A stretch of 64,000 bases of DNA from Nitrospira_E sp052156535 (GTDB lineage: Bacteria; Nitrospirota; Nitrospiria; Nitrospirales; UBA8639). The first letter of the stretch is position 1, and each line of letters opens with the position of its first letter. Position numbers and translations under genes: made by a program. Location of the stretch: contig NZ_JBQKUP010000041.1 of assembly GCF_052156535.1 (NCBI RefSeq), forward strand, positions 310,001-374,000. Reading direction: 5' to 3'. The notes under the pieces are model-generated. The model searched no databases. It saw only the letters and a program-made list of their open reading frames with translations, and was not told the DNA's origin. Shown here piece after piece: positions 27,088 through 34,639 of the stretch.

Positions 27088-27590
27088 ATTCCCATTATGT
27101 TCTTTCACGTGTGAGTCTCTCGACTGTCCCATTGAGCAGGACCAGCCCAAGCCAGAAGCAGTTTAACGTATGAAGTCACGACCCCACCACCAACCCAATA
27201 ACAATTCCGAAACTCCCTCGCCCTTGTAGGGGTTTGTTCCGAAGCGGAACTCGCGGAGCCTGTCCTGACCGAAGCCGAAGGGCTTAAACAGTCCTCGCGG
27301 AATCTCCGATGTTGGCTGCGCTCCGCGGCCACGCCAAAGGGAGGATTATCTCTTAGTCAGGATGAGACGATCATAGAAAATCGAAAAGAAAAAGTTCCTC
27401 CTACTCCAACACGATGGCGGTCAATAGGAAAGGGGTAGGAGCGGAGAGCTCTGGAGATTTGTAAACAAGGCAGGAAGGGTGGGTGAATGAATGAATGAAT
27501 GAAGCCCTGACCCTGACTGCTACCTTTTTCGTCAACTTGAGTAACAAAGGTTTTAGATCGCTCTCTTATTTTGTACGGCTGTTAATATTT
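27088..27590. other. Spacer before the IS200-type element
   Basis: No gene recognised. A (TGAA)4 tract lies near 27484, and a GC-rich stretch near 27230-27350 resembles internal parts of other repeats here. Confidence 0.4.
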
Positions 27591-28140
27591 AACTTGAAAA
27601 TTCCCCGTTAGCTTGCTACGGGGTCCTCTTTTTTTGCTACCCTCATGAAGCGTGAGACTTCAAGATGACAAGCCAGTGCGAAAGAGTTCTCATTGTGCAT
27701 GGCAAATCCATTACCATATTGTCTTTCCGGTCAAGTACCGGAAGGTGCTGTTAGACGAGAAAGTCACAAAAATTATTAAAGAGACCGCCGTAAGTATTGA
27801 AGAACGGTATCCCATTGAAATGGAAGCTCTTGGCACGGATAAGAATCACATTCATGTACTTTGCCGTGCTCATCCAAAAGTAGCGCCAGGACGGCTCGTG
27901 CATATCTTCAGGAGTATTACGGCTCGAGAAATCTTCCGACGACAGCCAGCCGTCAAGCGTGAGCTGTGGGGCGGAGAATTGTGGTCGGATGGGTATTAAG
28001 TTGCGACGGTTGGCGAGCGCGCCAACTGGCAGATGGTGGAGCGGTATGTCCAACGGCAAGGTTATCCCAAAGAAGATGTCCAACAACTAAAACTCTTCTA
28101 ACTCTTCGATACCCCGTCAGCTTGCTGCGGGGTTCTTCAT
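27590..28140 (+). mobile_element. IS200/IS605-type element (tnpA only)
   Basis: A single transposase gene lies between two subterminal imperfect hairpins: 27603-27623 (CCCCG, bulged T, TAGC, TT, GCTA, CGGGG) and 28112-28132 (CCCCG, bulged T, CAGC, TT, GCTG, CGGGG). The stems differ by a compensated pair, TAGC/GCTA versus CAGC/GCTG, as expected of functional ends. No tnpB is present. Exact ends cannot be fixed since this type makes no target duplication. Confidence 0.82.
27652..28101 (+). pseudogene. tnpA: Y1-type transposase TnpA with premature stop
   Basis: Start GTG at 27652. The HUH motif (NHIHVL, His66 and His68) and the C-terminal WSDGY are present, but codon 116 is TAA (27997). The same frame then continues YVATVGERANWQ-like (VATVGERANWQMVERYVQRQ, then GYPKEDVQQLKLF) to TAA at 28099. 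The catalytic Tyr of this family lies in that last helix (VERYVQRQ), so the truncated product would lack it. The change is consistent with TAT to TAA, since related proteins read GYY at this spot. Confidence 0.8.
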
Positions 28141-28155
28141 TTTGAGAAAGATTTT

Positions 28156-28794
28156 TTATTTTTCTTCCCTCAAAATATTCATACTACCACTCTGTTTCAT
28201 CTTGTCATATTCATTTGCGCACTGTGAGGCCGAAGTACCAGGGAATCTACTACTTCCGTGTAAACTACTGGTAACTTGATCAGGCATAACACAGGCTCGT
28301 ATATACTCTATTCGCTCTTGGGCTTCAGTTGCTCTAAGCTTCACTTTCCACTCCTCTTGAGCAATTCTCTTAGTGAGTTCTTCTTCACGTTTTTCCGCCA
28401 TTTTTTTTTCTTGATCAAATTGGCGTCTTTCTACCATCAGCTTCTTGGTAACTGAATCTAAATTGGCGCGTAGTACAGATAACTCATGGCTATATATTTT
28501 TAATTGTTTAGCGAGCGAATCATATTTGGGTTTATCGACATAATTCAATTCTAGGTTTTTCTCGAGGCTTTGATGGCCTTTCTTCAGTTGAGCGGCTAAT
28601 TCAACATACTTTTCTCTACTTACATAATTATCTTTAAGTGCCTCCTTTAAGACATAGCTATTTTTTTGGATAGGTTCTAATGTCGCTATGGACAATAGTG
28701 AATGATAGGCGCCAACTCCGGCACAGAATCCAGTGACTAAGATGCTGAAAAAGAAAACCAGTGGGTGATCTTCTATTTTTTGCTTCCATGACAT
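28156..28794 (-). CDS. Membrane-anchored coiled-coil protein of unknown function
   Basis: 212 residues. N-terminus MSWKQKIEDHPLVFFFSILV forms a short cytosolic start and one membrane helix (about 12-37). A long charged helix (residues about 50-165) with heptads follows, for example EKREEELTKRIAQEEWKVK, then a Ser/Pro-rich tail with two Cys. The gene is distinctly AT-rich relative to its neighbours, suggesting recent acquisition. It lies right after the IS200-type element. Such proteins sometimes accompany defence or phage genes, but no partner is visible here. Confidence 0.7.
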   Translation of the reverse strand: MSWKQKIEDHPLVFFFSILVTGFCAGVGAYHSLLSIATLEPIQKNSYVLKEALKDNYVSREKYVELAAQLKKGHQSLEKNLELNYVDKPKYDSLAKQLKIYSHELSVLRANLDSVTKKLMVERRQFDQEKKMAEKREEELTKRIAQEEWKVKLRATEAQERIEYIRACVMPDQVTSSLHGSSRFPGTSASQCANEYDKMKQSGSMNILREEK

Positions 28795-29554
28795 AATTTT
28801 TGCGACTAAAGAAAATTCTGAGAAACCTGGCTATCTAAGGGAATTGGTTGCTACCTTTTATTCTTCTTAGAATGATCCTTGGGTTTCCTTTGGCTTCATG
28901 AGGGTATTCTCTGGATGTAAGAAACTCCCCATGTAACTATTTCTTGTTAACAAGTTTTTTGAGGGTTGGATCTTACTAATGTGTAGTTTTGCAAAGAATT
29001 GCGAATTCGTGATGCTTTTTGGTCTGATTGTAGATTTCTTTGTTTAGAAATTTCTGCCACTTCGACATGCTACCCAACTCGTTGAAAAATGTACAGAAAC
29101 TTTGTTCATGAATTTTTGTCGGTGGGGTGGGGGTGTTCTGAAGATTTTATGTGTGAATTTAAATATGTCACGGATGCCGGATTGAATATGTCTCGGATAA
29201 CGAAGGGTCGTCGCGTGGCGATGTGCGGGGTTGGGCTGGGCTCAGATCCTTCGTCGGAACTCAGGATGACAGCGAGGAGAAGAAATGATGGAGAGGAAGA
29301 TAGGTGCTCGATCACTCACGGCGGGCATGCCGGAACGAGGAGAGATTTTTCATTATGGAATTCGGATAAAGACATTTGCACAGGTTTCTTTTCGGAAATA
29401 AAGACCTGCTTTGATTCCACTTTTTTTCCGCGAAATTTCGAGGGGTATTGTTCTGCAGTCTGATAACTTGAATTGGGAAAATTCTTTTGAAGTTATGATG
29501 ATTTTGTGATGGCTCTAGATTGGACTCGCGAGAAGGCCTTGAGATTTCAAGAGG
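28795..29554. other. AT-rich spacer with a family-C copy and a conserved box
   Basis: Contains TACCCAAC (29071) and GTACAGAA (29091), a pair also found before two other family-B copies, and a family-C copy (29243-29270). No gene recognised. Confidence 0.45.
29243..29270 (-). repeat. Family-C short repeat
   Basis: CAGATCCTTCG then CTCAGGATGAC, the reverse orientation of the unit at 25191. Confidence 0.6.
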
Positions 29555-29860
29555 GGGGGCGGAGTTTCGCCCCCGAACGACGAGCTACTTTTGTTTCGGC
29601 AAAAGTAGCCAAAACCATGTTGGCCGTGGCATGGCCCTTCGGGTGTCCTGCGCGGTTCACCGGCCCCGGCGGCGGGCAAACTCGCTGCGCTCGGACACTG
29701 CCCGCCTTTTTTCCGGTGTCGGTTGCACTGCTCGGCCATGCCACAAGGCCAGGGGAGCCTAGGGAAGAATTGTGAATCAACTCGCTCCCCTCAGACACGC
29801 TTTGCTAACAAGAGCGTCCCTTCCTGGGGCCAGCCGGCAGGCGTCGGACCATAGGAGAAG
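29555..29860 (+). repeat. Family-B repeat, copy 3 (with insertion)
   Basis: Hairpin arms GCTACTTTTG (29584-29593) and CAAAAGTAGC (29600-29609) around TTTCGG. Relative to the other copies one base pair has changed on both sides, so pairing is kept. About 100 bases of extra sequence (GGCGGGCAAACTCGCTGCG region) sit before the conserved end GAGCGTCCCTTCCTGGGGCC. Confidence 0.75.
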
Positions 29861-30058
29861 AATTTTTTAGGGGCTTCCATGAACGAGAGCGCACGGTGGG
29901 AATGACGGAGTTGAGAAGATGGATGGTTGAGACGGATGGCGCAAATGATAGGGCTGTGCGAAAAGGTGAGAGGGAATGAAGGTTTCCGGAAAACCCTTTT
30001 AATTAAGAGAAGGTGGAGAAGGGTACATGGCGTTGGAACGTCCTACGCTCCGGGTTGC

Positions 30059-30277
30059 TTAAGGCCCGGTTTGAACCACGGTTTCGACGGCAAGTGTTTT
30101 CTGTGAGTTGGCAGGTGTGTAATGGAGTTTTTCAAACCCGATCACGTGACCGGCTTTATCCTTCATGAGAATGACTTCTTCATTTGTTTCTTCGCAGACA
30201 TGCTCTAGGGAAGGATCATCCAACCATACTGTTAAGGTATGGCCCACGGTGTCATGAATTACTTTGATCTTGTCCAT
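30059..30277 (-). CDS. DUF2283 family protein
   Basis: 72 residues from the ATG at 30277. The pattern IKVIHDTVGHTLTVWLDDPS, then ETNEEVILMKDKAGHVIGFE and YTPA is that of DUF2283, a small beta-rich family of unknown role often found beside small DUF4258-like or toxin-like genes. It overlaps the preceding gene's end by 19 bases, so the two are co-translated. Taken together they may form an antitoxin-toxin pair, which is inference. Confidence 0.8.
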   Translation of the reverse strand: MDKIKVIHDTVGHTLTVWLDDPSLEHVCEETNEEVILMKDKAGHVIGFEKLHYTPANSQKTLAVETVVQTGP

Positions 30278-30576
30278 ATTGGTTTTCCTGTCTTTATTAT
30301 GTCGGTTGGATAGGCTGTAATCAAGAATCCTGTCCCGTTTTCCTTTCTGACAACCGCGCAAAGCCATCGTGCCTGAGATTCACCATAGAACAATATGACG
30401 TGTGGGTCTTTTTTACTTCGACGAATTTCAGTGGGTTCCCTTAGTATTTGCTGAATGTCATTTTCCCTTCCACGTAAAAGAGGGTGCTTTTCTGAAACGA
30501 TGAATGTCCAGTAGTTTTGGGTACACCGGATAGTGAGGCCCAGCGGAGATTCCACCTGGAAAAGCCAGTCCTTCAT
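30259..30576 (-). CDS. Small protein paired with DUF2283, DUF4258/RelE-like candidate
   Basis: 105 residues. Segments RENDIQQILREPTEIRRSKK, HVILFYGESQARWLCAVVRK and GFLITAYPTDIIKTGKPIW follow the usual order of small RelE/DUF4258-like folds: helix, basic turn, beta strands, then an ITAY strand with a trailing TDIIK helix. The assignment rests on pattern only. Overlap with the DUF2283 gene supports a module. Start taken at the ATG at 30576. Confidence 0.65.
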   Translation of the reverse strand: MKDWLFQVESPLGLTIRCTQNYWTFIVSEKHPLLRGRENDIQQILREPTEIRRSKKDPHVILFYGESQARWLCAVVRKENGTGFLITAYPTDIIKTGKPIWTRSK

Positions 30577-30679
30577 TTCATTCCCTGAAAGACTTTTCTA
30601 CGAATTGCCACGGAATTATCAGGCATTTTTCTGGGCTTTTAATTCTTGCCTGTTTATTGCCCATTCTTTCCTTTTTCCG

Positions 30680-30767
30680 AGGTTGTGCTGTGTGGCAAAG
30701 GGTGGGCTCTTTTTTGAGGGACTCAGGTCATTTGTAGGGAAAGGGAATCAGAACAAGGTCATAGGCG
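30680..30767 (-). pseudogene. Remnant of a PemK/MazF-type toxin gene
   Basis: Right after the broken antitoxin, minus-strand translation gives Tyr-Asp-Leu-Val-Leu-Ile-Pro-Phe-Pro, the opening strand of PemK/MazF toxins, then a stop in that frame. One base over, the continuation reads TNDLSPSKKSPP, as expected for the following loop. So about 25 codons are recognisable with at least one frameshift and the rest of the toxin is gone. Confidence 0.55.
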
Positions 30768-30967
30768 CTACATGTCATTCCAAACCTCATCCTCAGCATT
30801 GTCCCAGATATGTTTCATGGCCGGAGTCTGGGCGAGCTTGAGTTCCTCAGCTAGTCTGTCTTTGGCCCATGTTTCAACTCAATGTACCCGATGAAATCTA
30901 AGACTTCCTTCGCTAAAGGTTCGGGAAGTTTTTGAATTTCTCGCATGATTTGTTCTGCCGTTGACAT
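30768..30967 (-). pseudogene. Frameshifted DUF2281-type antitoxin gene
   Basis: The ATG at 30967 begins STAEQIMREIQKLPEPLAKE then VLDFIGYIELKHG, the DUF2281 antitoxin core, and stops at 30851-30853 after 38 residues. A one-base shift near 30855-30862 restores RLAEELKLAQTPAMKHIWDN and EDEVWNDM, ending at TAG 30768. That C-terminal piece is the usual toxin-binding end of such antitoxins. A perfect 10-bp palindrome lies 20 bases upstream. The short form may still bind the operator. Confidence 0.65.
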
Positions 30968-30986
30968 GGTGTGCGCCTCTTTTTTT

Positions 30987-31010
30987 CGTTCTAAGGGATT
31001 CCTTAGAACG
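30987..31010. promoter_or_regulatory. Palindrome upstream of the DUF2281 gene (operator or terminator)
   Basis: CGTTCTAAGG and CCTTAGAACG form a perfect 10-bp stem with loop GATT. It sits about 20 bases upstream of the antitoxin start on the minus strand, where an autoregulatory operator is expected. A T-run flanks it on the left in plus-strand reading. Confidence 0.45.
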
Positions 31011-31084
31011 AATGTACCCAACCTATTGCTTAAAGTACAGAATTTTGTAGGGCCGAGGGTCGGCCCGGCAGGCGAAGTCAGGGA

Positions 31085-31285
31085 ATTCGGGGTTTCGCCC
31101 CCGTACGGCGAGCCACTTTTGTTTCGGCAAAAGTGGCCAAAACCATTGACGCCCCGTCTGGCTTTATTGAAGGGGAGGGACGCTAAACATTTGAAGAGCG
31201 GCCCAACTCGCCGGGCTCAGACAAGGTCCGCTAGCTGATAAGAGCGTCCCTCCCTGGGGCAAGCCGGCAGGCGTCGGATCAAAAT
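31085..31285 (+). repeat. Family-B repeat, copy 4
   Basis: Hairpin arms 31112-31121 and 31128-31137 (GCCACTTTTG and CAAAAGTGGC, loop TTTCGG). It then has GGGAGGGACGC, the GCGGCCCAACTCGC section and GAGCGTCCCTCCCTGGGGC. Further partial B-like sequence runs to about 31530. A TACCCAAC...GTACAGAA pair precedes it at 31015-31042. Confidence 0.8.
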
Positions 31286-31559
31286 GAAAGCGTACCGAGG
31301 TAAACCCGCGCAGGCGGCCCAACTCGCGGGGTTTATCCTGAGCCAACGCCGAAGGGTTCAAACACTCGTCGCCTTTTTTCCGGTGCCGGTTGCATTGCTC
31401 GGCCAGGCCACCAGGACAGGGATGCCTCAGACAATACAAGGAAGATGGATCCCCGAGAACAAATGTCGGGGATGACGGAGTGGGAGAGGGTCCCTCCCTT
31501 GGGCCCGCCGGCAGGCGTCGGAACAACGATCTGTCTGGTTTTCTTTCATGGAGTAGAGG
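31286..31559. other. Degenerate repeat sequence downstream of family-B copy 4
   Basis: GGATCAAAATGAAAGCGTAC matches copy 2 beyond its core. Further B-like pieces (GAGGGTCCCTCCC, GCCGGCAGGCGTCGG) indicate overlapping or nested copies. No gene. Confidence 0.5.
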
Positions 31560-32945
31560 TTAAAAGGGGAGGCCGAAGCCTGCTGTGAAATTCATCCCGT
31601 CTTCCGAGAATCCGAAATCGGCGCGAAAGATGGCCGCACGCTCGATCGTGAATCGGGCGCTGACCCCGTAGCTCTGGCGCACGCGTTCCTGGAAGAATTT
31701 TAATCCGTTCTCTGCGACACCGCCGACTTCGTAGAAGAGCGCCAGCCCAAGGCGCTCGATCCGGAGATATCGCCAGATGGGGAAACCGCGTGGGAGGACC
31801 CAGACGCGATATTCTGTGGCCGCAGCCCAGGCCGCATCATCCCGCCAGCGACCGGCGATGTACCCGCGTAGCACCCGGCTGCCGCCGAGGGTCGGCCGCT
31901 CGAAAAACGGCAGGTTGCCGGAGCTTAGTTGGCTCTCGAGGTGGAGCGCGATGGTGTCGGTCGGCGGATGCTCTTCGCCCACGTCTCCTCCATCGTGGAA
32001 GAGCCCTGGAACGGGGATCAGCTGGTCGCCGAAGAGTTGGTAGATTACACCCCGGTTCCAATCACTCTGGAGAAGCGCGGCATCGACTCTCCCGCCCAGG
32101 ACCGTCCCGCGGTAGGGATTGCGCTGGCTGTCACGCGTATCCCAGCGAATGCCGCCGCCCATCCACCCGAGAGCATAGGGATCCGCCTCGGCGAAGAGCC
32201 CGGGAAACTCCCTGTCGGTTTGCCCGGCGCCCCCAACGCGGCCCCGGCTGAGCCAGTGGTGTTCCCCTCGCACATCCAGCTCGAGGACGACGTCTTCAAA
32301 CGATCCTTCAAGCGACTTCGAGAGACCCAGTTCGAGAAAGGCGATCTGGTCGGTATAGCTTGTCTCCTGACTTTCCTTGGTCGATGGCCCGATTCCGAAG
32401 AAGCGGCTGGTCAGCGTCTTGCGATATCCCCCGCCCGCGCTGACGAAACTGCGTTCTTCCTGGAGCACGCCACCCGTGGGGACTTCGAGATGCTTGAGCC
32501 ACCGTCGCCACCGCAATACATAACTCTGTTGGCCCTCGGTCGTGTGGGAGAGAAAGGCCCCAAGGAATTCACGACGACGTTGCGCACGAAAATCGATGTC
32601 GGTGATGGCCACCCCCAATCCGGCGCCGACAGCGGAGTTGGCGAAGAAGAAAGGAAGCAGGAAGCTCGAGACCAGGAAGCGCTCGAAGAACCCGCCGGGC
32701 TTGAGTCGGCCCGCGGGGATATAGCGCCAGCGTTCGGGCTTGGTGACAAGCGCGGCTTTGTCGATGCTGGGAATCCGGCCATTCTGGTCCATTCCTCGAT
32801 AAGGGTCGTAGACCACCTCCTTCTCGACCGCGGCAGAAGCGGGGACGCTCGTTTCGGCTTCCACCGGAAGCGCGAAGAGGAGGAGCATCGGCAGGACCCA
32901 GGATATGCAGGACGAGACGCAGCGGATTCGACGACCATTCATCAT
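31560..32945 (-). CDS. Omp85/BamA-type outer-membrane barrel protein (surface antigen D15 type)
   Basis: 461 residues with a signal peptide (cleavage near VEAET). No POTRA domain of normal length is evident; the protein goes quickly into beta strands. Late segments GGSRVLRGYIAGRWRDDAAW (the family's VRGY-type L6 motif) and a final strand ending FGLPF with terminal Phe are typical of Omp85-type barrels. The gene is GC-rich compared with its surroundings and stands alone between repeats, suggesting acquisition. A lipid or protein translocation role cannot be narrowed down. Confidence 0.82.
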   Translation of the reverse strand: MMNGRRIRCVSSCISWVLPMLLLFALPVEAETSVPASAAVEKEVVYDPYRGMDQNGRIPSIDKAALVTKPERWRYIPAGRLKPGGFFERFLVSSFLLPFFFANSAVGAGLGVAITDIDFRAQRRREFLGAFLSHTTEGQQSYVLRWRRWLKHLEVPTGGVLQEERSFVSAGGGYRKTLTSRFFGIGPSTKESQETSYTDQIAFLELGLSKSLEGSFEDVVLELDVRGEHHWLSRGRVGGAGQTDREFPGLFAEADPYALGWMGGGIRWDTRDSQRNPYRGTVLGGRVDAALLQSDWNRGVIYQLFGDQLIPVPGLFHDGGDVGEEHPPTDTIALHLESQLSSGNLPFFERPTLGGSRVLRGYIAGRWRDDAAWAAATEYRVWVLPRGFPIWRYLRIERLGLALFYEVGGVAENGLKFFQERVRQSYGVSARFTIERAAIFRADFGFSEDGMNFTAGFGLPF

Positions 32946-33169
32946 TCTATATGGCGAAACGTTCGATGGATATTTTTCCCCTGTCCCATTCGCCTGATGT
33001 GTCTTGATCAGGCGCGAATCTGATTCATCAACGAACCCGCGACCATGCTACCCAACCCATTTAAAAAAAGTACAGAATTATTCTGCATGTATATTTGGCG
33101 GTGGGGTGTTGAGGGTGAACGCGTATCGAATCGCTCGGGCACTCGATGAAATTGGGTGTTATAGAATCT
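32946..33169. other. Spacer with conserved TACCCAAC/GTACAGAA box
   Basis: TACCCAAC at 33049 and GTACAGAA at 33070 repeat the pair seen before family-B copies 3 and 4, with similar spacing (20-21 bases). No gene. Confidence 0.45.
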
Positions 33170-33360
33170 GACGGGGTTTCGCCCCCGGACGACGAGCCAC
33201 TTTTGTTTCGGCAAAAGTGGCCAAAACCATTGACGCCCCGGCTGGCCTTATGGGAGGGGAGGGACGCCAACATTGTGAAGAGCGGACCAACTCGCTCTGC
33301 TCAGACAAGGTCCGCTACATGCTAAGAGCGTCCCTCCCTGGGGCCAGCCGGCAGTCGTCT
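33170..33360 (+). repeat. Family-B repeat, copy 5 (most complete)
   Basis: Hairpin arms 33196-33205 and 33212-33221. A second structure is nested: GGGAGGGACGC (33257-33267) pairs with GCGTCCCTCCC (33328-33338), and within it GCGGACC (33282-33288) pairs with GGTCCGC (33309-33315). The order is the same in copy 6 and nearly so in copies 2 and 4. Confidence 0.82.
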
Positions 33361-33583
33361 GAGCAACGGTCTGTCTGGTGATTTGAGCGACAGTGGTTGT
33401 AATGAGGTAAGAAACAAGGTGAAAGCCTGAGGTCAGGAGGAATACATTGGATCAAGTCAAGAAAAATGCGTGCTCCAACTTTATTGAACATTCACTCGGT
33501 GTGAACTTTTGTGGTATGGGGATAGTTTTTCCTGTCAGTATCAGACTGAATATGGTACGACTTAAGGATCGAGGAGGCTCTGT

Positions 33584-33859
33584 ATGAAAATTACGTCAGA
33601 CATCAAACCGATTTCCTACCTCAAAGCGAATGCGGCCGCATTGTTAGACCAAATAAATACTACCCATCGTCCCGTCGTCATAACACAAAATGGTGAACCC
33701 AAAGCCGTCCTTCAGGATCCCCAAAGTTATGCGGATATGAGAAATGCCCTTGGCCTGTTAAGGCTGATTTCCCAGGGAGAAGAAGATATTAAGGACGGCA
33801 AGACGCGAACCCAAGCTGAGGTATTCAAGAACTTAGCGTCTCGATTGCAGCGACGATGA
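33584..33859 (+). CDS. Phd/YefM-type antitoxin
   Basis: 91 residues after GAGGAGG. KPISYLKANAAALLDQI, then RPVVITQNGEPKAVLQDPQS is the Phd/YefM consensus. The C-terminal half (LLRLISQGEEDIKDGKTRTQ) is the toxin-binding tail. Its TGA overlaps the toxin's ATG by four bases. The toxin gene is broken, so the antitoxin may persist alone. Confidence 0.88.
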   Translation: MKITSDIKPISYLKANAAALLDQINTTHRPVVITQNGEPKAVLQDPQSYADMRNALGLLRLISQGEEDIKDGKTRTQAEVFKNLASRLQRR

Positions 33860-34185
33860 AACAGGTTTATAAGGTCATTTGGGCGGAAATTGCGGAAAAT
33901 GACCTGCAGACGATTGTTGCTTACATCGCCGAGGATAGCGTTTCCCGGGCCTTACAGATTCTGCGAAAAATTACGAAAACCGCTTCAAAACTCCATCAGG
34001 CTCCAATGCGAGGCCGAATTATCCCGGAACTCTGAGCCCAAGCGGTGTTGCAATACCGTGAATTGATTGTGTCTCCCTGGAGAATCATCTATCGAATTGC
34101 AGGGCAAAAAGTTTTTGTTCTCTCCGTTCTTGACGCACGCCAAAATATCGAAGATATCATACTCAAGCGACTCCTCACTTTGTGA
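33856..34185 (+). pseudogene. RelE/ParE-type toxin gene with in-frame TGA
   Basis: The frame begins KQVYKVIWAEIAENDLQTIV, AYIAEDSVSRALQIL and MRGRIIPEL, all standard for ParE/RelE toxins. TGA at 34033 interrupts it, and the same frame continues AQAVLQYRELIVSPWRIIYR to TGA at 34183, also standard (the YRELIVSPWRIIYRI strand). A single CGA-to-TGA change would explain the break. The truncated product lacks the strand that forms the active site, so the module is probably dead. Confidence 0.78.
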
Positions 34186-34287
34186 CGGCTGCCCGTTCAG
34201 GCCTTTTGAGCATTATTCGGCTCTTTTCTCATTGCTTATGAACAGGTCTCATACAAGGTTCAGCTGAAGGATGAGTTGAGAATGGGA

Positions 34288-34457
34288 ACCGAGCCACTTT
34301 TGTTTCGGCAAAAGGACCCAAAACCATTGACGCCCCGTCTGGCCTCATGGGAGGGGAGGGACGCCAACATTGTGAAGAGCGGACCAACTCGCTTTGCTCA
34401 GACAAGGTCCGCCAAATGCTCAGAGCGTCCCTCCCTGGGGCCAGCCGGCAGGCGTCG
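34288..34457 (+). repeat. Family-B repeat, copy 6 (chimeric hairpin)
   Basis: Left arm GCCACTTTTG (34293-34302) is as in copies 2, 4 and 5, but the right arm CAAAAGGACC (34309-34318) resembles copy 1, leaving three mismatches. This suggests recombination between variants. The downstream nested arms are intact. Confidence 0.75.
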
Positions 34458-34570
34458 ATTGAGTACGTGGGCCTTGGCATATTTATTTTCGTTTGCTTTT
34501 TGGTTGATTAGGAGAATCTAGTGCAAGGGCGAAAGGTTGGTGCTTTTGCTGTAGGTGCCACTGCTTTGCT

Positions 34571-34596
34571 AGATCCTTCGTTTCTCTCAGGATGAC
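34571..34596 (-). repeat. Family-C short repeat
   Basis: AGATCCTTCG then CTCAGGATGAC, in the same orientation as the copy at 29243. Confidence 0.6.
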
Positions 34597-34639
34597 AGAG
34601 TGGCTCAGGATGACTGAGTGGTGCAGGATGATTGGGGCG

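Noticed and set aside
31929..33023. A 364-codon plus-strand frame opposite the Omp85-type gene
   Set aside because: It is antisense to a clear barrel protein with signal peptide and terminal Phe, has no ribosome site, and exists because of high GC in that gene.
12222..34035. TGA recoding as selenocysteine or Trp
   Set aside because: No shared context or selenocysteine insertion element was evident, homologues would have Arg or similar residues there, and TGA ends many intact genes here.
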